From MWDV01 sp002070715 (GTDB lineage Bacteria; Verrucomicrobiota; Verrucomicrobiia; Limisphaerales; MWDV01): a stretch of 64,000 bases of DNA. Made by a program: the position numbers and the translations under genes. The notes under the pieces were generated by a model. That model saw only the letters and a list, made by a program, of their open reading frames with translations, was not told where the DNA came from and made no database searches. Of this stretch, positions 25,710 to 34,107 are shown piece after piece. Position 1 is the first letter of the stretch. The number at the start of each line of letters is the position of its first letter. The stretch spans positions 1-64,000 of the forward strand of contig DAONTI010000023.1 of assembly GCA_035411585.1 (NCBI GenBank), in the 5' to 3' direction.

Positions 25710-26462
25710 ATGGCCGAGCCAACCCCTGTTTCCCCGCCCCCGCGCTCCGACGGACGCCGCCCGCAGGCGCTTCGTCCGGTGCGATTCCACAATCACATTG
25801 CGCCACACGCGACCGGGGCCACTTTGATCGAATGCGGTCAAACCCGGGTGATTTGCGGTGTCACCATCGAAGAAAGTGTGCCGCGCTGGATGAAGGAACA
25901 GGGGATTCCGGGCGGCTGGATCACGGCGGAATACTCGATGCTGCCGTATTCGACGCTCCAGCGCAAAGTGCGCGACAGCACCCGCGGCCGGATTGAGGGA
26001 CGCACCCAGGAAATCCAACGGCTCATTGGCCGGGCCATGCGGGCCACGGTGGACCTGGCGCAATTGGGCGCGCGGACGATCTGGGTGGATTGCGATGTGT
26101 TGCAGGCGGACGGCGGGACGCGTACCGCCGCGATCACGGGCAGTTACGTCGCCCTGGCCCTGGCGCTGCGCCGGCTGCAGGCGGAAGGCAAGTTGACAAC
26201 GAACCCGCTGTTGCACGCCGTCGCCGCGGTGAGCGTGGGGCTGGTGGACGGACAACCGCTGTTGGACTTGTGCTACACGGAGGACGTCGTCGCGAGCGTG
26301 GATTTCAACCTGGTCATGAATGCGGCGGGTGAGTTCATCGAACTGCAAGGCACCGGGGAGGAAGCCACGTTTACCGAAAGCGAACTGACCGCGTTGTTGA
26401 CACTGGGCAAGGCCGGCATCCGTGAATTACTGGCGGCGCAACAAACCGCGCTGCAGACGTGA
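25710..26462 (+). CDS. rph: Ribonuclease PH
   Basis: 250 residues from the ATG at 25710, a normal length. It is a phosphate-dependent exonuclease that trims tRNA 3' ends. The family markers are SDGRRPQALRPV, TRVICGVTIEE, TAEYSMLP, GRTQEIQRLIGRAMRA, WVDCDVLQADGGTRTAAITG and LDLCYTEDVVASVDFN. It is divergent from ubiX with a 141-bp gap. The histidine phosphatase gene follows after 66 bp. Confidence 0.95.
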   Translation: MAEPTPVSPPPRSDGRRPQALRPVRFHNHIAPHATGATLIECGQTRVICGVTIEESVPRWMKEQGIPGGWITAEYSMLPYSTLQRKVRDSTRGRIEGRTQEIQRLIGRAMRATVDLAQLGARTIWVDCDVLQADGGTRTAAITGSYVALALALRRLQAEGKLTTNPLLHAVAAVSVGLVDGQPLLDLCYTEDVVASVDFNLVMNAAGEFIELQGTGEEATFTESELTALLTLGKAGIRELLAAQQTALQT

Positions 26463-26528
26463 GGCGGGGGTGGCTGGGTTCAACCATTGACGTCGGACAT
26501 TTTGTTCGCCAGGCCGTAGGAATTTTTC

Positions 26529-27146
26529 ATGACCGTGACTCGTTTATTTCTCATTCGCCACGCCGAAGTTGAGGCGCGTTATCAAAACCTGTTTGGCGGC
26601 CGTATTGACATGAATTTGTCGCCGCAGGGGCAGGCGCAGGCGCGGGTGCTGGCCCGTCACCTCGATCAATTGGCGTTGGACGCCGTCTATGCCAGCCCGA
26701 TGAAACGGGTGCAACAGACCTTGGCGCCGTGGCAGAACAATGCGGCGCCGCCAGCAGTTGTTTTGGAGGATTTGCGCGAGGTGGATTTCGGGGATTGGAC
26801 GGATCTGGGCTGGGACGCCGTGCGGGAGCGGTTCGGCCACAGCGCCTGGGATTGGCTGCATCACTTGGAACGCGGCGAAATCCCGAACGGCGAAACGGGC
26901 GCCAGCTTCCGGGCGCGTGTCGAGCCGTGCGTGCGGCAGATCATGCGCGAACAACCCGGCCGCAACGTGGCCATCGCCTGCCACGGCGGGGTCATCCGCA
27001 TGATTCTGTCCATCGTGCTGGCCATGCCGCTGGTGCAGACGGCCTCGCTGGCGGTGGATTACGCCAGCGTCACGCGGGTGGGGATGCGCGAACCGCGCGC
27101 GGAACTGGAATTGCTGAATTTCACCCCGTGGCGCGATCCGCTGTGA
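26529..27146 (+). CDS. Histidine phosphatase (phosphoglycerate mutase-like)
   Basis: 205 residues. The phosphorylated-histidine motif LIRHAE is at the N-terminus, and the second catalytic histidine is in AIACHGGVIR. LREVDFGDWTDLGWD matches the CobC/GpmB-like branch. These act as small-molecule phosphatases such as alpha-ribazole phosphatase; the substrate here is undetermined. Its TGA overlaps the GTG of prmA. Confidence 0.88.
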   Translation: MTVTRLFLIRHAEVEARYQNLFGGRIDMNLSPQGQAQARVLARHLDQLALDAVYASPMKRVQQTLAPWQNNAAPPAVVLEDLREVDFGDWTDLGWDAVRERFGHSAWDWLHHLERGEIPNGETGASFRARVEPCVRQIMREQPGRNVAIACHGGVIRMILSIVLAMPLVQTASLAVDYASVTRVGMREPRAELELLNFTPWRDPL

Positions 27147-28060
27147 AAGCGCGTGTCCTCTGGCAAATCTCCGTCGCCACCACCCCGGAAGCCGAGGCCA
27201 CGCTGGCGGCGGGGCTCACCGAAATTTTTGGCGCCCCCGCCGTGGTCCATTCCGATGCATTGAAAGGCACGACCACCGTGTCGGTTTATCTCCCGGCCAG
27301 TCCGCCGGATCTGGCGTCCCGCCGGGCGGCTTGGCGGGACCGCTTGCGCGTCTGGCGCCGCGCTGGATTGCCAGTTGGCGCGGGACGCCTGCGGGTGCGG
27401 AAACTGCCGGCGGAAAATTGGGCGGAATCGTGGAAACGCCACTTCCGGCCGCTCGAAATCGGCACGGCCCTCTTGCTCAAACCGGATTGGAGCCGGCGGA
27501 AACCCCGGCGCGGCCAAGCGGTGGTGGTGTTGAATCCCGGACTCAGCTTCGGCACGGGACACCACGCCACGACCGGTTTTTGCCTCCGGCAATTGGTCGC
27601 GTTGCGGCAACCGGGCACGCGGCAATCGTTTCTCGACATGGGCACCGGTTCGGGACTGCTGGCCATTGCCGCCGTCAAACTGGGTTACGCGCCGGTTCAT
27701 GCCTTTGATTACGACCCGGACGCGGTGCGCGTGGCCGCCGCCAACGCCCGGCGCAACCGGGTGGCTGCCAAGCTGCGGCTCTGGCGGGGGGATGTCACCG
27801 AATTGCCCGTTCCCGCCCGGCGCCGCTACGACGTGGTCTGCGCCAATTTGACGACCGACCTCCTGCTGGCCGAGGGTGGACGGATCGCCGCCCGGGTGCG
27901 GGCGGGGGGAACGCTGGTTTTGGCAGGGATTTTGCATCAGGAGTTTGCGCAGGTCCGGACGGCATATGAAAACTTGGGAATGCAACGGCAAACCAGCCGC
28001 CGCGAACGGGAATGGCGCTCCGGTTCATTCCTTTGCCCGCGTCCGCGCGGGCGTGGATGA
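27143..28060 (+). CDS. prmA: Ribosomal protein L11 methyltransferase
   Basis: 305 residues from a GTG that overlaps the upstream stop (GTGA). The SAM-dependent methyltransferase core has LSFGTGHHATT, FLDMGTGSGLLAI, AFDYDPDAV and VCANLTTDLL, the PrmA-type set, preceded by the ENWAESWKRHFRP motif of the linker. It modifies ribosomal protein L11. The C-terminal segment after AYENLG is short and basic, as usual. Confidence 0.9.
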   Translation: MKARVLWQISVATTPEAEATLAAGLTEIFGAPAVVHSDALKGTTTVSVYLPASPPDLASRRAAWRDRLRVWRRAGLPVGAGRLRVRKLPAENWAESWKRHFRPLEIGTALLLKPDWSRRKPRRGQAVVVLNPGLSFGTGHHATTGFCLRQLVALRQPGTRQSFLDMGTGSGLLAIAAVKLGYAPVHAFDYDPDAVRVAAANARRNRVAAKLRLWRGDVTELPVPARRRYDVVCANLTTDLLLAEGGRIAARVRAGGTLVLAGILHQEFAQVRTAYENLGMQRQTSRREREWRSGSFLCPRPRGRG

Positions 28061-28259
28061 AATTGGGACGGCCTGGACCGGAGTGGGGCAGGCGCCGGCG
28101 CGGCGGGCGAAAAAAGTTTTTGAATGCAAGCGCCCGGACTTGGTCTAAATTGACAAGTAATGAAACAGCCACGGTCCAAAACGCCCGGCAGCGACCGCCA
28201 AAGGGATGACCTGACTGTGCGCGGGCCGATGGCAACAGCACCTAGAAAGGAACGCAGCC

Positions 28260-28424
28260 ATGAGCAAACCAGTGGAACCTATCCCCGAAGTTGTGCGTGA
28301 TCCGAACCCGCCGTTTCGTAAAATCGAAAATCAGCCGAAAAAGGCGCAACGCCATCGCTACGAACGCCGGAAAATCAAGGAATATCTCCACTTGAAAGAC
28401 TGGCTGACGGAAGAACCGGTATAA
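28260..28424 (+). CDS. Small basic protein, 54 residues
   Basis: MSKPVEPIPEVVRDPNPPFR at the start, then KIENQPKKAQRHRYERRKIK and EYLHLKDWLTEEPV. The N-terminal third is Pro-rich, and the middle is strongly basic (KKAQRHRYERRKIK), suggesting nucleic-acid or ribosome contact. AGAAAGGAACGCAGCC before the ATG is a good ribosome binding site, and a strong terminator follows 24 bases after the stop. It is therefore an independently transcribed unit. Family not recognised. Confidence 0.75.
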   Translation: MSKPVEPIPEVVRDPNPPFRKIENQPKKAQRHRYERRKIKEYLHLKDWLTEEPV

Positions 28425-28448
28425 ATCGGCTGCCATCATCATTTGGAC

Positions 28449-28481
28449 AAGGGCCATGCTGAGCGTGGCCCTTTTTGTTTT
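28449..28481 (+). terminator. Rho-independent terminator of the 54-residue protein gene
   Basis: Stem AAGGGCCA/TGGCCCTT with a nine-base loop, then TTTGTTTTT. It ends the small gene and argues that the ROK gene starts downstream (28569) and not at earlier in-frame codons. Confidence 0.88.
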
Positions 28482-28568
28482 TGGCCCCGATCCTCGATAA
28501 ACTTGGCGTTCCGGCGGTATTTTGCTTCTCAACAGCGGGTTCCTGCGGCAGGCTGCGGGTCGTTGCGC

Positions 28569-29567
28569 ATGATGGCGGGCAGAGACAACTCCAAAAAAGA
28601 CGGCGAACCAGTCGTGGCGGCCTTGGATTTGGGCGGAACGAAACTGGCCGCAGCTTGGTTGACGAAGACGGGTCAGGTCGAGGAGAAACAGGTGGTCCCC
28701 TTGGGTCGGCGGGACGGTCCGGCGGTGGGCCGGTGCATCCGCCGGGAAGTGAGCCGATTACGGCGACTGGCCCGCCAGCGTCACAAACGGATCGTGGCGC
28801 TTGGCATCTGCGTGCCGGGCATCGCCCATGCCTCAAGCGGCCGGGTCTGGGCGCCCAACATACGGGGTTGGGAGGATTATCCGTTGCGCGAGGAACTCGA
28901 AAAGGCGCTGGCTGATCCCGCGGTGCCGGTGGTGGTGGACAGTGACCGGGCCGCCTGTATTTGGGGCGAAGTTTGGCGGGGGGCGGCGCAGCGGTGCCGC
29001 AACGCCATCTTTATGGCGGTGGGCACGGGTATCGGCGCGGGGATTCTGGTGGACGGACGGGTGTTGCGCGGCGCGCACGACAGCGCCGGTGCCATCGGTT
29101 GGTGGGCGCTCAGTCAACCCTTCGATCCAGCGTATGTCGCCTGCGGCGATTTTGAATCCCACGCTTCCGGTGCCGGCTTGGCTCAATCGGCCGCAAGACT
29201 CGCGGCTTCACTGCCCGATTATCGCGGTCCGTTGAAACGGCGGCGGGGTCTCACCGCCCATGAAGTGTTTGCCGCTTATGCGACCGGGGACGCCGTGGCC
29301 GCGCAGGTTTTGCACACGGCGGTGGCCTACTGGGGCGCCGCGTGCGCCAATTTGGTCAGCCTGTTCAACCCGGAGAAAATCATCTTTGGCGGCGGGATTT
29401 TTGGTCCGGCCACGCAGTTCCTTCGCGCCATCCAGCGTGAGGCGAAAAAATGGGCGCAGCCCCGGGCCATTCAGCAGGTGAAATTCGAGGCGTCCAGGCT
29501 CGGTGGCGATGCGGCGCTTTACGGCGCCGGGCATTTGGCTTGGCGCGCCGGCCAGCCTGACGTTTAA
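28569..29567 (+). CDS. ROK family protein (sugar kinase-like)
   Basis: About 332 residues from either of two adjacent ATGs (28569 or 28572). ATP-binding DLGGTKLAAAW lies at the N-terminus, GTGIGAGIL in the middle and FGGGIFGP near the end. The expected catalytic aspartate is in VVVDSDRAA. The zinc-binding CxCGxxGC cluster of most ROK kinases is absent: the region reads CGDFESHASG. No DNA-binding domain is present, so it is a kinase-like and not a repressor-type ROK protein. It heads a ROK-MFS-SIS-M24 cluster that suggests uptake and phosphorylation of a sugar or amino sugar. Confidence 0.85.
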   Translation: MMAGRDNSKKDGEPVVAALDLGGTKLAAAWLTKTGQVEEKQVVPLGRRDGPAVGRCIRREVSRLRRLARQRHKRIVALGICVPGIAHASSGRVWAPNIRGWEDYPLREELEKALADPAVPVVVDSDRAACIWGEVWRGAAQRCRNAIFMAVGTGIGAGILVDGRVLRGAHDSAGAIGWWALSQPFDPAYVACGDFESHASGAGLAQSAARLAASLPDYRGPLKRRRGLTAHEVFAAYATGDAVAAQVLHTAVAYWGAACANLVSLFNPEKIIFGGGIFGPATQFLRAIQREAKKWAQPRAIQQVKFEASRLGGDAALYGAGHLAWRAGQPDV

Positions 29568-29580
29568 TCACGCGCCCGTT

Positions 29581-30774
29581 ATGTATCGCAAGAATCTGGT
29601 ATTCGCCGCCGCCTGCGCCGGCATGCTGCTGTTCGGGATCGTGTTCCTTTCGCTCGGTTCGGTGAACAACATGCTGGCCGAGCGCTTCCAACTCACCGAC
29701 AACGAGATCGGCACGCTCACCGCGTTGTTGCCCTTCGGGATTCTCGCCGGGTCGCTGGTTTTCGGGCCGGTGGTGGACCGGTTTGGCTACCGAGGGATGC
29801 TGGTCGGCGCGGCGTTGCTGGTGGGAATCGCTTTGGAAGGCATGGCGTTTGCCGGCAGCAAACCGTGGATTCAATTCTGTGTGTTCCTCATCGGGTTGGG
29901 CGGCGGCGTGCTCAACGGGGCGACCAACGCCCTCGCCGCCGACGTCAGCGAAGGCGAACGCGGCGCGAAGCTGGCGTTGCTGGGCGCGTTTTTCGGCATC
30001 GGCGCCCTGACCATGCCGGGCACGCTGGCCTTGCTGTCGCATCATTTCTCCCTGCCGGCCATTGTGGCGGGCATCGGCGCGCTGGTGCTGGGGCCGGTGT
30101 TTTATTTTCTGGTGATCGCTTTTCCGCCGCCCAAGCAGCGGGTGGAGAAGTTTTCCACCGCGCGGAGTCTGGCGTTGCTCAAGCACCCCATTTTTCTCTT
30201 TGCCGGCCTGGCGTTGGCGATCCAAAGCGGCATGGAAGGGATGTCGAATGACTGGATGACGCGCTACTTCAAGAAAGTTACGCTGGCCCAGGCGCATTTT
30301 GCCGAGTGGAAGGCACAACTGGGATTGGTGGCGGTGGCGGGCGCGATGATGCTGACGCGGCTCGTCTTGAGCGGCCTGCTGAAGCGCGTTCGCTCGCAAC
30401 GCGTATTGTTTGTGAGCATCGGCCTGACCACCACCGGCGCGGTGTTGCTGAAAACCTCGGGCGCCTATTGGGCGTCACTGACGGCGGCCTTGTTCCTGGG
30501 CGCGGGGTTGGCGGCGGCGTTTCCGATTGTGCTGAGCTACCTGGGCGATCTGTATCCGCAACAATCCGGCACGGCTTTCAGTTTGATCTTTTGCATCGCG
30601 CTGCTCGGGAACATGACCATCAACAAATCGTTCGGGGCGCTGGCGCAACTTCACGGGGTGCGCCAATACACCTGGGTCATGCTCGGCTGCCTCGCTTTTT
30701 CGGCGCTCCTGCTGGGGCTCGTCGTCACCCAACTCCGTCATCATTCCACTCCTTCGGAAAAACCAAAATCATGA
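29581..30774 (+). CDS. MFS transporter (FucP-like sugar permease)
   Basis: 397 residues with twelve predicted membrane segments. FGPVVDRFGYRGML corresponds to the MFS loop 2-3 motif, and LGGGVLNGATNALAAD resembles the FucP/sugar permease branch. Its stop overlaps the start of the SIS gene (ATGA), tying transport to the sugar-phosphate protein. The likely substrate is a monosaccharide or glycoside; it cannot be named. Confidence 0.85.
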   Translation: MYRKNLVFAAACAGMLLFGIVFLSLGSVNNMLAERFQLTDNEIGTLTALLPFGILAGSLVFGPVVDRFGYRGMLVGAALLVGIALEGMAFAGSKPWIQFCVFLIGLGGGVLNGATNALAADVSEGERGAKLALLGAFFGIGALTMPGTLALLSHHFSLPAIVAGIGALVLGPVFYFLVIAFPPPKQRVEKFSTARSLALLKHPIFLFAGLALAIQSGMEGMSNDWMTRYFKKVTLAQAHFAEWKAQLGLVAVAGAMMLTRLVLSGLLKRVRSQRVLFVSIGLTTTGAVLLKTSGAYWASLTAALFLGAGLAAAFPIVLSYLGDLYPQQSGTAFSLIFCIALLGNMTINKSFGALAQLHGVRQYTWVMLGCLAFSALLLGLVVTQLRHHSTPSEKPKS

Positions 30775-31538
30775 GCACAATTGCCGCACAATGGCTGACC
30801 CACGTCCGGTCCATCATGGACCAGATCGAACAAACCCAACTCCCCAACATCCGCCGGGCGGCGGAGATCATGGCCGACTCCATTCAAGCCGGCCGCTGGG
30901 TGCATCTCTTCGGCTGCGGTCACGCCACCCTGCCCATCGAAGACCTCTACCCGCGCATTGGCGGGTTTGTCGGCTTTCATCCGATGTGCGAGTTGCCGCT
31001 CACGTTCTTTACCCGCATCACCGGCGAAATGGGCGTCCACCAGTTCGTGTTCCTCGAACGCGTCGAGGGCTACGGCGTGCAGATCATGAAGGGCTACAAC
31101 TTCGATCCGCGCGACACGATGTGGATTTTCTCCCACTCGGGCATCAACAACGTGAACATTGACGTGGCGCTCGAGGCGAAGCGGCGTGGCATGAAGGTGA
31201 TTGCCTATGGCTCGGCCGCCGCCGCGCAGGGCAAACAAACGCGGCATTCCTCCGGCAAAACCATCTTTGATATCGCCGATCTGGTGGTGGATTCCTGCGC
31301 GCCGCTGGGTGATTCCTGCGTGCCGCTCAAGAATCACCAGGACAAAGTCGGCCCGGTTTCCACGATGGCCTTTGTGACGTGCGCGTGGATGACGGTTTGC
31401 ACGGTGGCGGAAATCCTGGCCGACCGCGGCGTGAAACTTTACATCAATCCCTCGCACAACGTTCCCGGCGACACCACCGCCCGGCAGCGGCTCGACGAGG
31501 CGCTCGCGGAATACAAGCGGCGGATTGCCGGCGTGTAG
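30771..31538 (+). CDS. SIS domain sugar-phosphate protein (UPF0309-like)
   Basis: 255 residues from the ATG overlapping the MFS stop. A single SIS fold: VHLFGCGHATLPIEDLYPR forms the phosphosugar loop, and MWIFSHSGINNVNIDVA the second. It resembles the SIS_2/UPF0309 group, predicted phosphosugar isomerases or binding proteins. With the ROK kinase and permease it likely processes an imported sugar after phosphorylation. Confidence 0.82.
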   Translation: MSTIAAQWLTHVRSIMDQIEQTQLPNIRRAAEIMADSIQAGRWVHLFGCGHATLPIEDLYPRIGGFVGFHPMCELPLTFFTRITGEMGVHQFVFLERVEGYGVQIMKGYNFDPRDTMWIFSHSGINNVNIDVALEAKRRGMKVIAYGSAAAAQGKQTRHSSGKTIFDIADLVVDSCAPLGDSCVPLKNHQDKVGPVSTMAFVTCAWMTVCTVAEILADRGVKLYINPSHNVPGDTTARQRLDEALAEYKRRIAGV

Positions 31539-31677
31539 TCCGGGCCGCACGGGGCCGCCCGTTGGCCGCGGCGCCGGGAGAAATTTCTCAACGCACCGGC
31601 AGGGTCTGAAACAACCCGGCGGTGCTAATTTATTTTTGCTCCGTGCGGGTCAATCCCTCATGGTTGTCTGGTCAACA

Positions 31678-32868
31678 ATGAAGGTGCCACGAACCGAACT
31701 TGACGAACGCCTGCAACGCTTTCGCGAAAGCATGGACTTGGCGCACCCCGATTGGGAACTGGCCGCGCTGTTTGCCCGGGTGAACCAATACTATTTCACC
31801 GGCACCCGACAGGACGGATTGCTGCTCGTGCCGCGCGGGGCGCCGGCGGTGTTCTGGGTGCGACGCAGTTTCGAGCGGGCCCGGGAGGAATCCCTGTTCC
31901 CCGACATCCGCCCGATGGCCAGTTATCGGGACGCCGCCGCGGCGATGCCCACCCCGTCCGTGCGGCGGATGATTCATCTGGAAACGGAACGGGTCTCGCT
32001 CGCGCAGGCCCAACGCTTCCGCAAACATTTTCCCAGCCCGGAAATCGGGTCGCTGGACGCCACCGTGGGCGGTCTGCGGGCGGTCAAGCGGCCTTACGAA
32101 CTGGTCATCATGGAACGCTGCGGGGAACTGCACCGGCGCGTGCTGGAAGAGGCGGTGCCGGGCTTGCTGCGCGAGGGGATCAACGAGGCGGATTTCGCCG
32201 CCGAACTCTATGCGCTCCTGGTGCGGGAAGGGCATCAGGGCATTGTGCGCTTCGGGATGCCGCAGGTGGACGTGGCCGTGGCGCAATTGGGTTTTGGTGA
32301 AAACTCGATTTACCCGACAAGTTTCGATGGGCCGGGCGGCTGCCGGGGGATCTGCCCGGCGGCCCCGGTGTTGGGCAGTCGCACGCGGCGGCTGCGCCGG
32401 GGCGATCTCGTTTTTGTGGACGTGGGGTGCGCGCTGGAAGGCTACCACACGGACAAGACGATGACCTACCTGTTTGGTGGAACGCTTCCGGAGCCGGCCC
32501 GGGCGGCGCATCGCCGTTGCGTGGCCATCCAGGAGCAGTTGGCCAATCTGTTAAAACCAGGGGCGATTCCCGCGGAGATCCACGCGACAATCATGCGCGG
32601 GTTGGACGCCGAATTTCTGCGGGATTTCATGGGATTCGGCCCCCGCCAAGTCAATTTCCTCGGACACGGCGTGGGGTTGCAGATTGACGAGCCGCCGGTG
32701 TTGGCGGCGAGCTTTGAGGCGCCGCTCGCCGCCGGAATGACCCTCGCGTTGGAACCGAAGAAAGGGATTGCCGGCGTGGGGATGGTGGGCATTGAGAACA
32801 CTTTTGTCGTCACGCCGGAAGGAGGGCGCAGTATCACGGGCCAGCACCCGGGATTGATGTTGGTTTGA
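31678..32868 (+). CDS. M24 family metallopeptidase (Xaa-Pro aminopeptidase-like)
   Basis: 396 residues from ATG 31678 (ATG 31660 would add six). The pita-bread fold ligands are all present: D and D in VFVDVGCALEGYHTDKTM, H in NFLGHGVGLQIDEPP, E in LALEPKKGI and E in GIENTFVVT. It is a cytoplasmic dimetal peptidase or creatinase-like hydrolase. It follows the sugar cluster by 139 bp on the same strand, but its role there is unclear. Confidence 0.88.
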   Translation: MKVPRTELDERLQRFRESMDLAHPDWELAALFARVNQYYFTGTRQDGLLLVPRGAPAVFWVRRSFERAREESLFPDIRPMASYRDAAAAMPTPSVRRMIHLETERVSLAQAQRFRKHFPSPEIGSLDATVGGLRAVKRPYELVIMERCGELHRRVLEEAVPGLLREGINEADFAAELYALLVREGHQGIVRFGMPQVDVAVAQLGFGENSIYPTSFDGPGGCRGICPAAPVLGSRTRRLRRGDLVFVDVGCALEGYHTDKTMTYLFGGTLPEPARAAHRRCVAIQEQLANLLKPGAIPAEIHATIMRGLDAEFLRDFMGFGPRQVNFLGHGVGLQIDEPPVLAASFEAPLAAGMTLALEPKKGIAGVGMVGIENTFVVTPEGGRSITGQHPGLMLV

Positions 32869-32952
32869 ACCGCCCCCCCGGCTGGCCGGCGAGGAAATGG
32901 CTTGCCAAGTTTTCCCCGTCCGTCGTAAAAATCACCCAACGAATTACCTCTT

Positions 32953-33969
32953 ATGAAAGCACTGTCACACCTCTTGGCTCTGGCTTGCGTGATCGGCATC
33001 AGCAACCTCAACGCTCAAATCAGCATCGTCGTCAACCAAGGCGAAGAATGGGATCTCCCCGCGACCTATGCCACGGATGATCTTATTCAGGGCTTGATCC
33101 CCACCGTCCTGCCTGGAGATAGCGGCTGGCATCCCGTCAATACCGATCCGGTGGATCAGTTGGCCGCGTTCACGGATGGGCAAGGCACCATCGGTTCCTT
33201 CACCGGTCTGCTGGCGGATTATCCCGGCGACGGATGGCCCGCCAAATTGATCCGCTACACCCTGCCCGTCCCGGCGGATATTGACGAAATCCGCGTGTTC
33301 ACCGGTAACGATGGCCGGGATGGCCGTGTTTTTCATACCTACACCGTCCGGTTCTCCTCGGACAACGCGCAAACGTTCACCGATTACATCTACGTGCAAT
33401 CCCACGCCTCGGGTACGTTGAACAACCAGGCTTGGAATCAGTGGCGTGTGGTCCTTTCACAACTGACCGATGCCGCCGGTCCCTTGGCCCGCGGAGTGAC
33501 TGACATCGAGTTCAATTTTTACGCCGTGGACAATACACAGGGGCAAATGCGGGATCCGTTCAGCGGGGTCAATCCCTTCACCGGGACTGACGACGGGCTG
33601 ACGTTTCCTGTGGTTTCGCCGCTCATTTGGGAGATTGACGTGCTGGGCACCGCCGCGGTCAGTCCGCCCCGGTTGACGGCGGGTTTGGCGGGCGACCATC
33701 TCGAACTGACCTGGGCGGCGCACGAAGGAAATCCGGTGATCGAAGCAGCCACCCAGCTCGAGACGCCTGATTGGGCGGATTTGAATCCCCAACCGGACTG
33801 GGCGGCGCACGAAGGAAATCCGGTGATCGAAGCAGCCACCCAGCTCGAGACGCCTGATTGGGCGGATTTGAATCCCCAACCGGACATTGAAGTTGGCGAA
33901 TTGACCCGGACCGCGCGCGTGCCCCGTGGCGGTGCCGCCCGGTATTTCCGGCTGCGCATTGAGAAATAA
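32953..33969 (+). CDS. Secreted protein with an exact internal duplication
   Basis: 338 residues with a signal peptide (MKALSHLLALACVIGISNLNAQ). A jelly-roll-like region follows, with IDEIRVFTGNDGRDGRVFHTYTV and FYAVDN. The C-terminal region has two identical 29-residue copies (each starting WAAHEGNPVIEAATQL) and then a short beta tail ending YFRLRIEK. I see no PEP-CTERM anchor or other sorting signal. Family not recognised. A carbohydrate-binding or surface role is possible. Confidence 0.75.
   Translation: MKALSHLLALACVIGISNLNAQISIVVNQGEEWDLPATYATDDLIQGLIPTVLPGDSGWHPVNTDPVDQLAAFTDGQGTIGSFTGLLADYPGDGWPAKLIRYTLPVPADIDEIRVFTGNDGRDGRVFHTYTVRFSSDNAQTFTDYIYVQSHASGTLNNQAWNQWRVVLSQLTDAAGPLARGVTDIEFNFYAVDNTQGQMRDPFSGVNPFTGTDDGLTFPVVSPLIWEIDVLGTAAVSPPRLTAGLAGDHLELTWAAHEGNPVIEAATQLETPDWADLNPQPDWAAHEGNPVIEAATQLETPDWADLNPQPDIEVGELTRTARVPRGGAARYFRLRIEK
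33712..33885 (+). repeat. 87-bp perfect tandem duplication
   Basis: Copies at 33712-33798 and 33799-33885 are identical base for base. The unit is 29 codons and stays in frame. Perfect identity points to a recent slippage or unequal-crossover event, and the copy number could still vary between cells. A collapsed or artefactual assembly repeat is a less likely alternative. Confidence 0.95.
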
Positions 33970-34003
33970 CCTGATTGGGGAGACCGGCCCTGGACAGCCG
34001 CCG

Positions 34004-34028
34004 CCCGCCCCCATTTTTTGGGGGCGGG
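34004..34028 (+). terminator. Hairpin after the secreted-protein gene
   Basis: Stem CCCGCCCCC/GGGGGCGGG with a seven-base A/T loop, 35 bases after the stop at 33969. The following bases are not a U-tract, so it may act as a stabilising or partial terminator. Confidence 0.6.
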
Positions 34029-34107
34029 ACCGTATTGTTGCATTGACCCCGAATTTCTTTGGCGTAGCCTACGTCCATGTTAGGGCACTATTTTAACATT
34101 TAAGTTT

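Noticed and set aside
25011..26348. 445-residue minus-strand protein
   Set aside because: Only its last 185 codons are UbiX. The upstream part is the antisense shadow of rph, so the gene was started at the TTG at 25568.
32953..33969. PEP-CTERM protein controlled by PrsK/PrsR
   Set aside because: The C-terminus (YFRLRIEK) has no PEP motif, membrane segment and basic tail.
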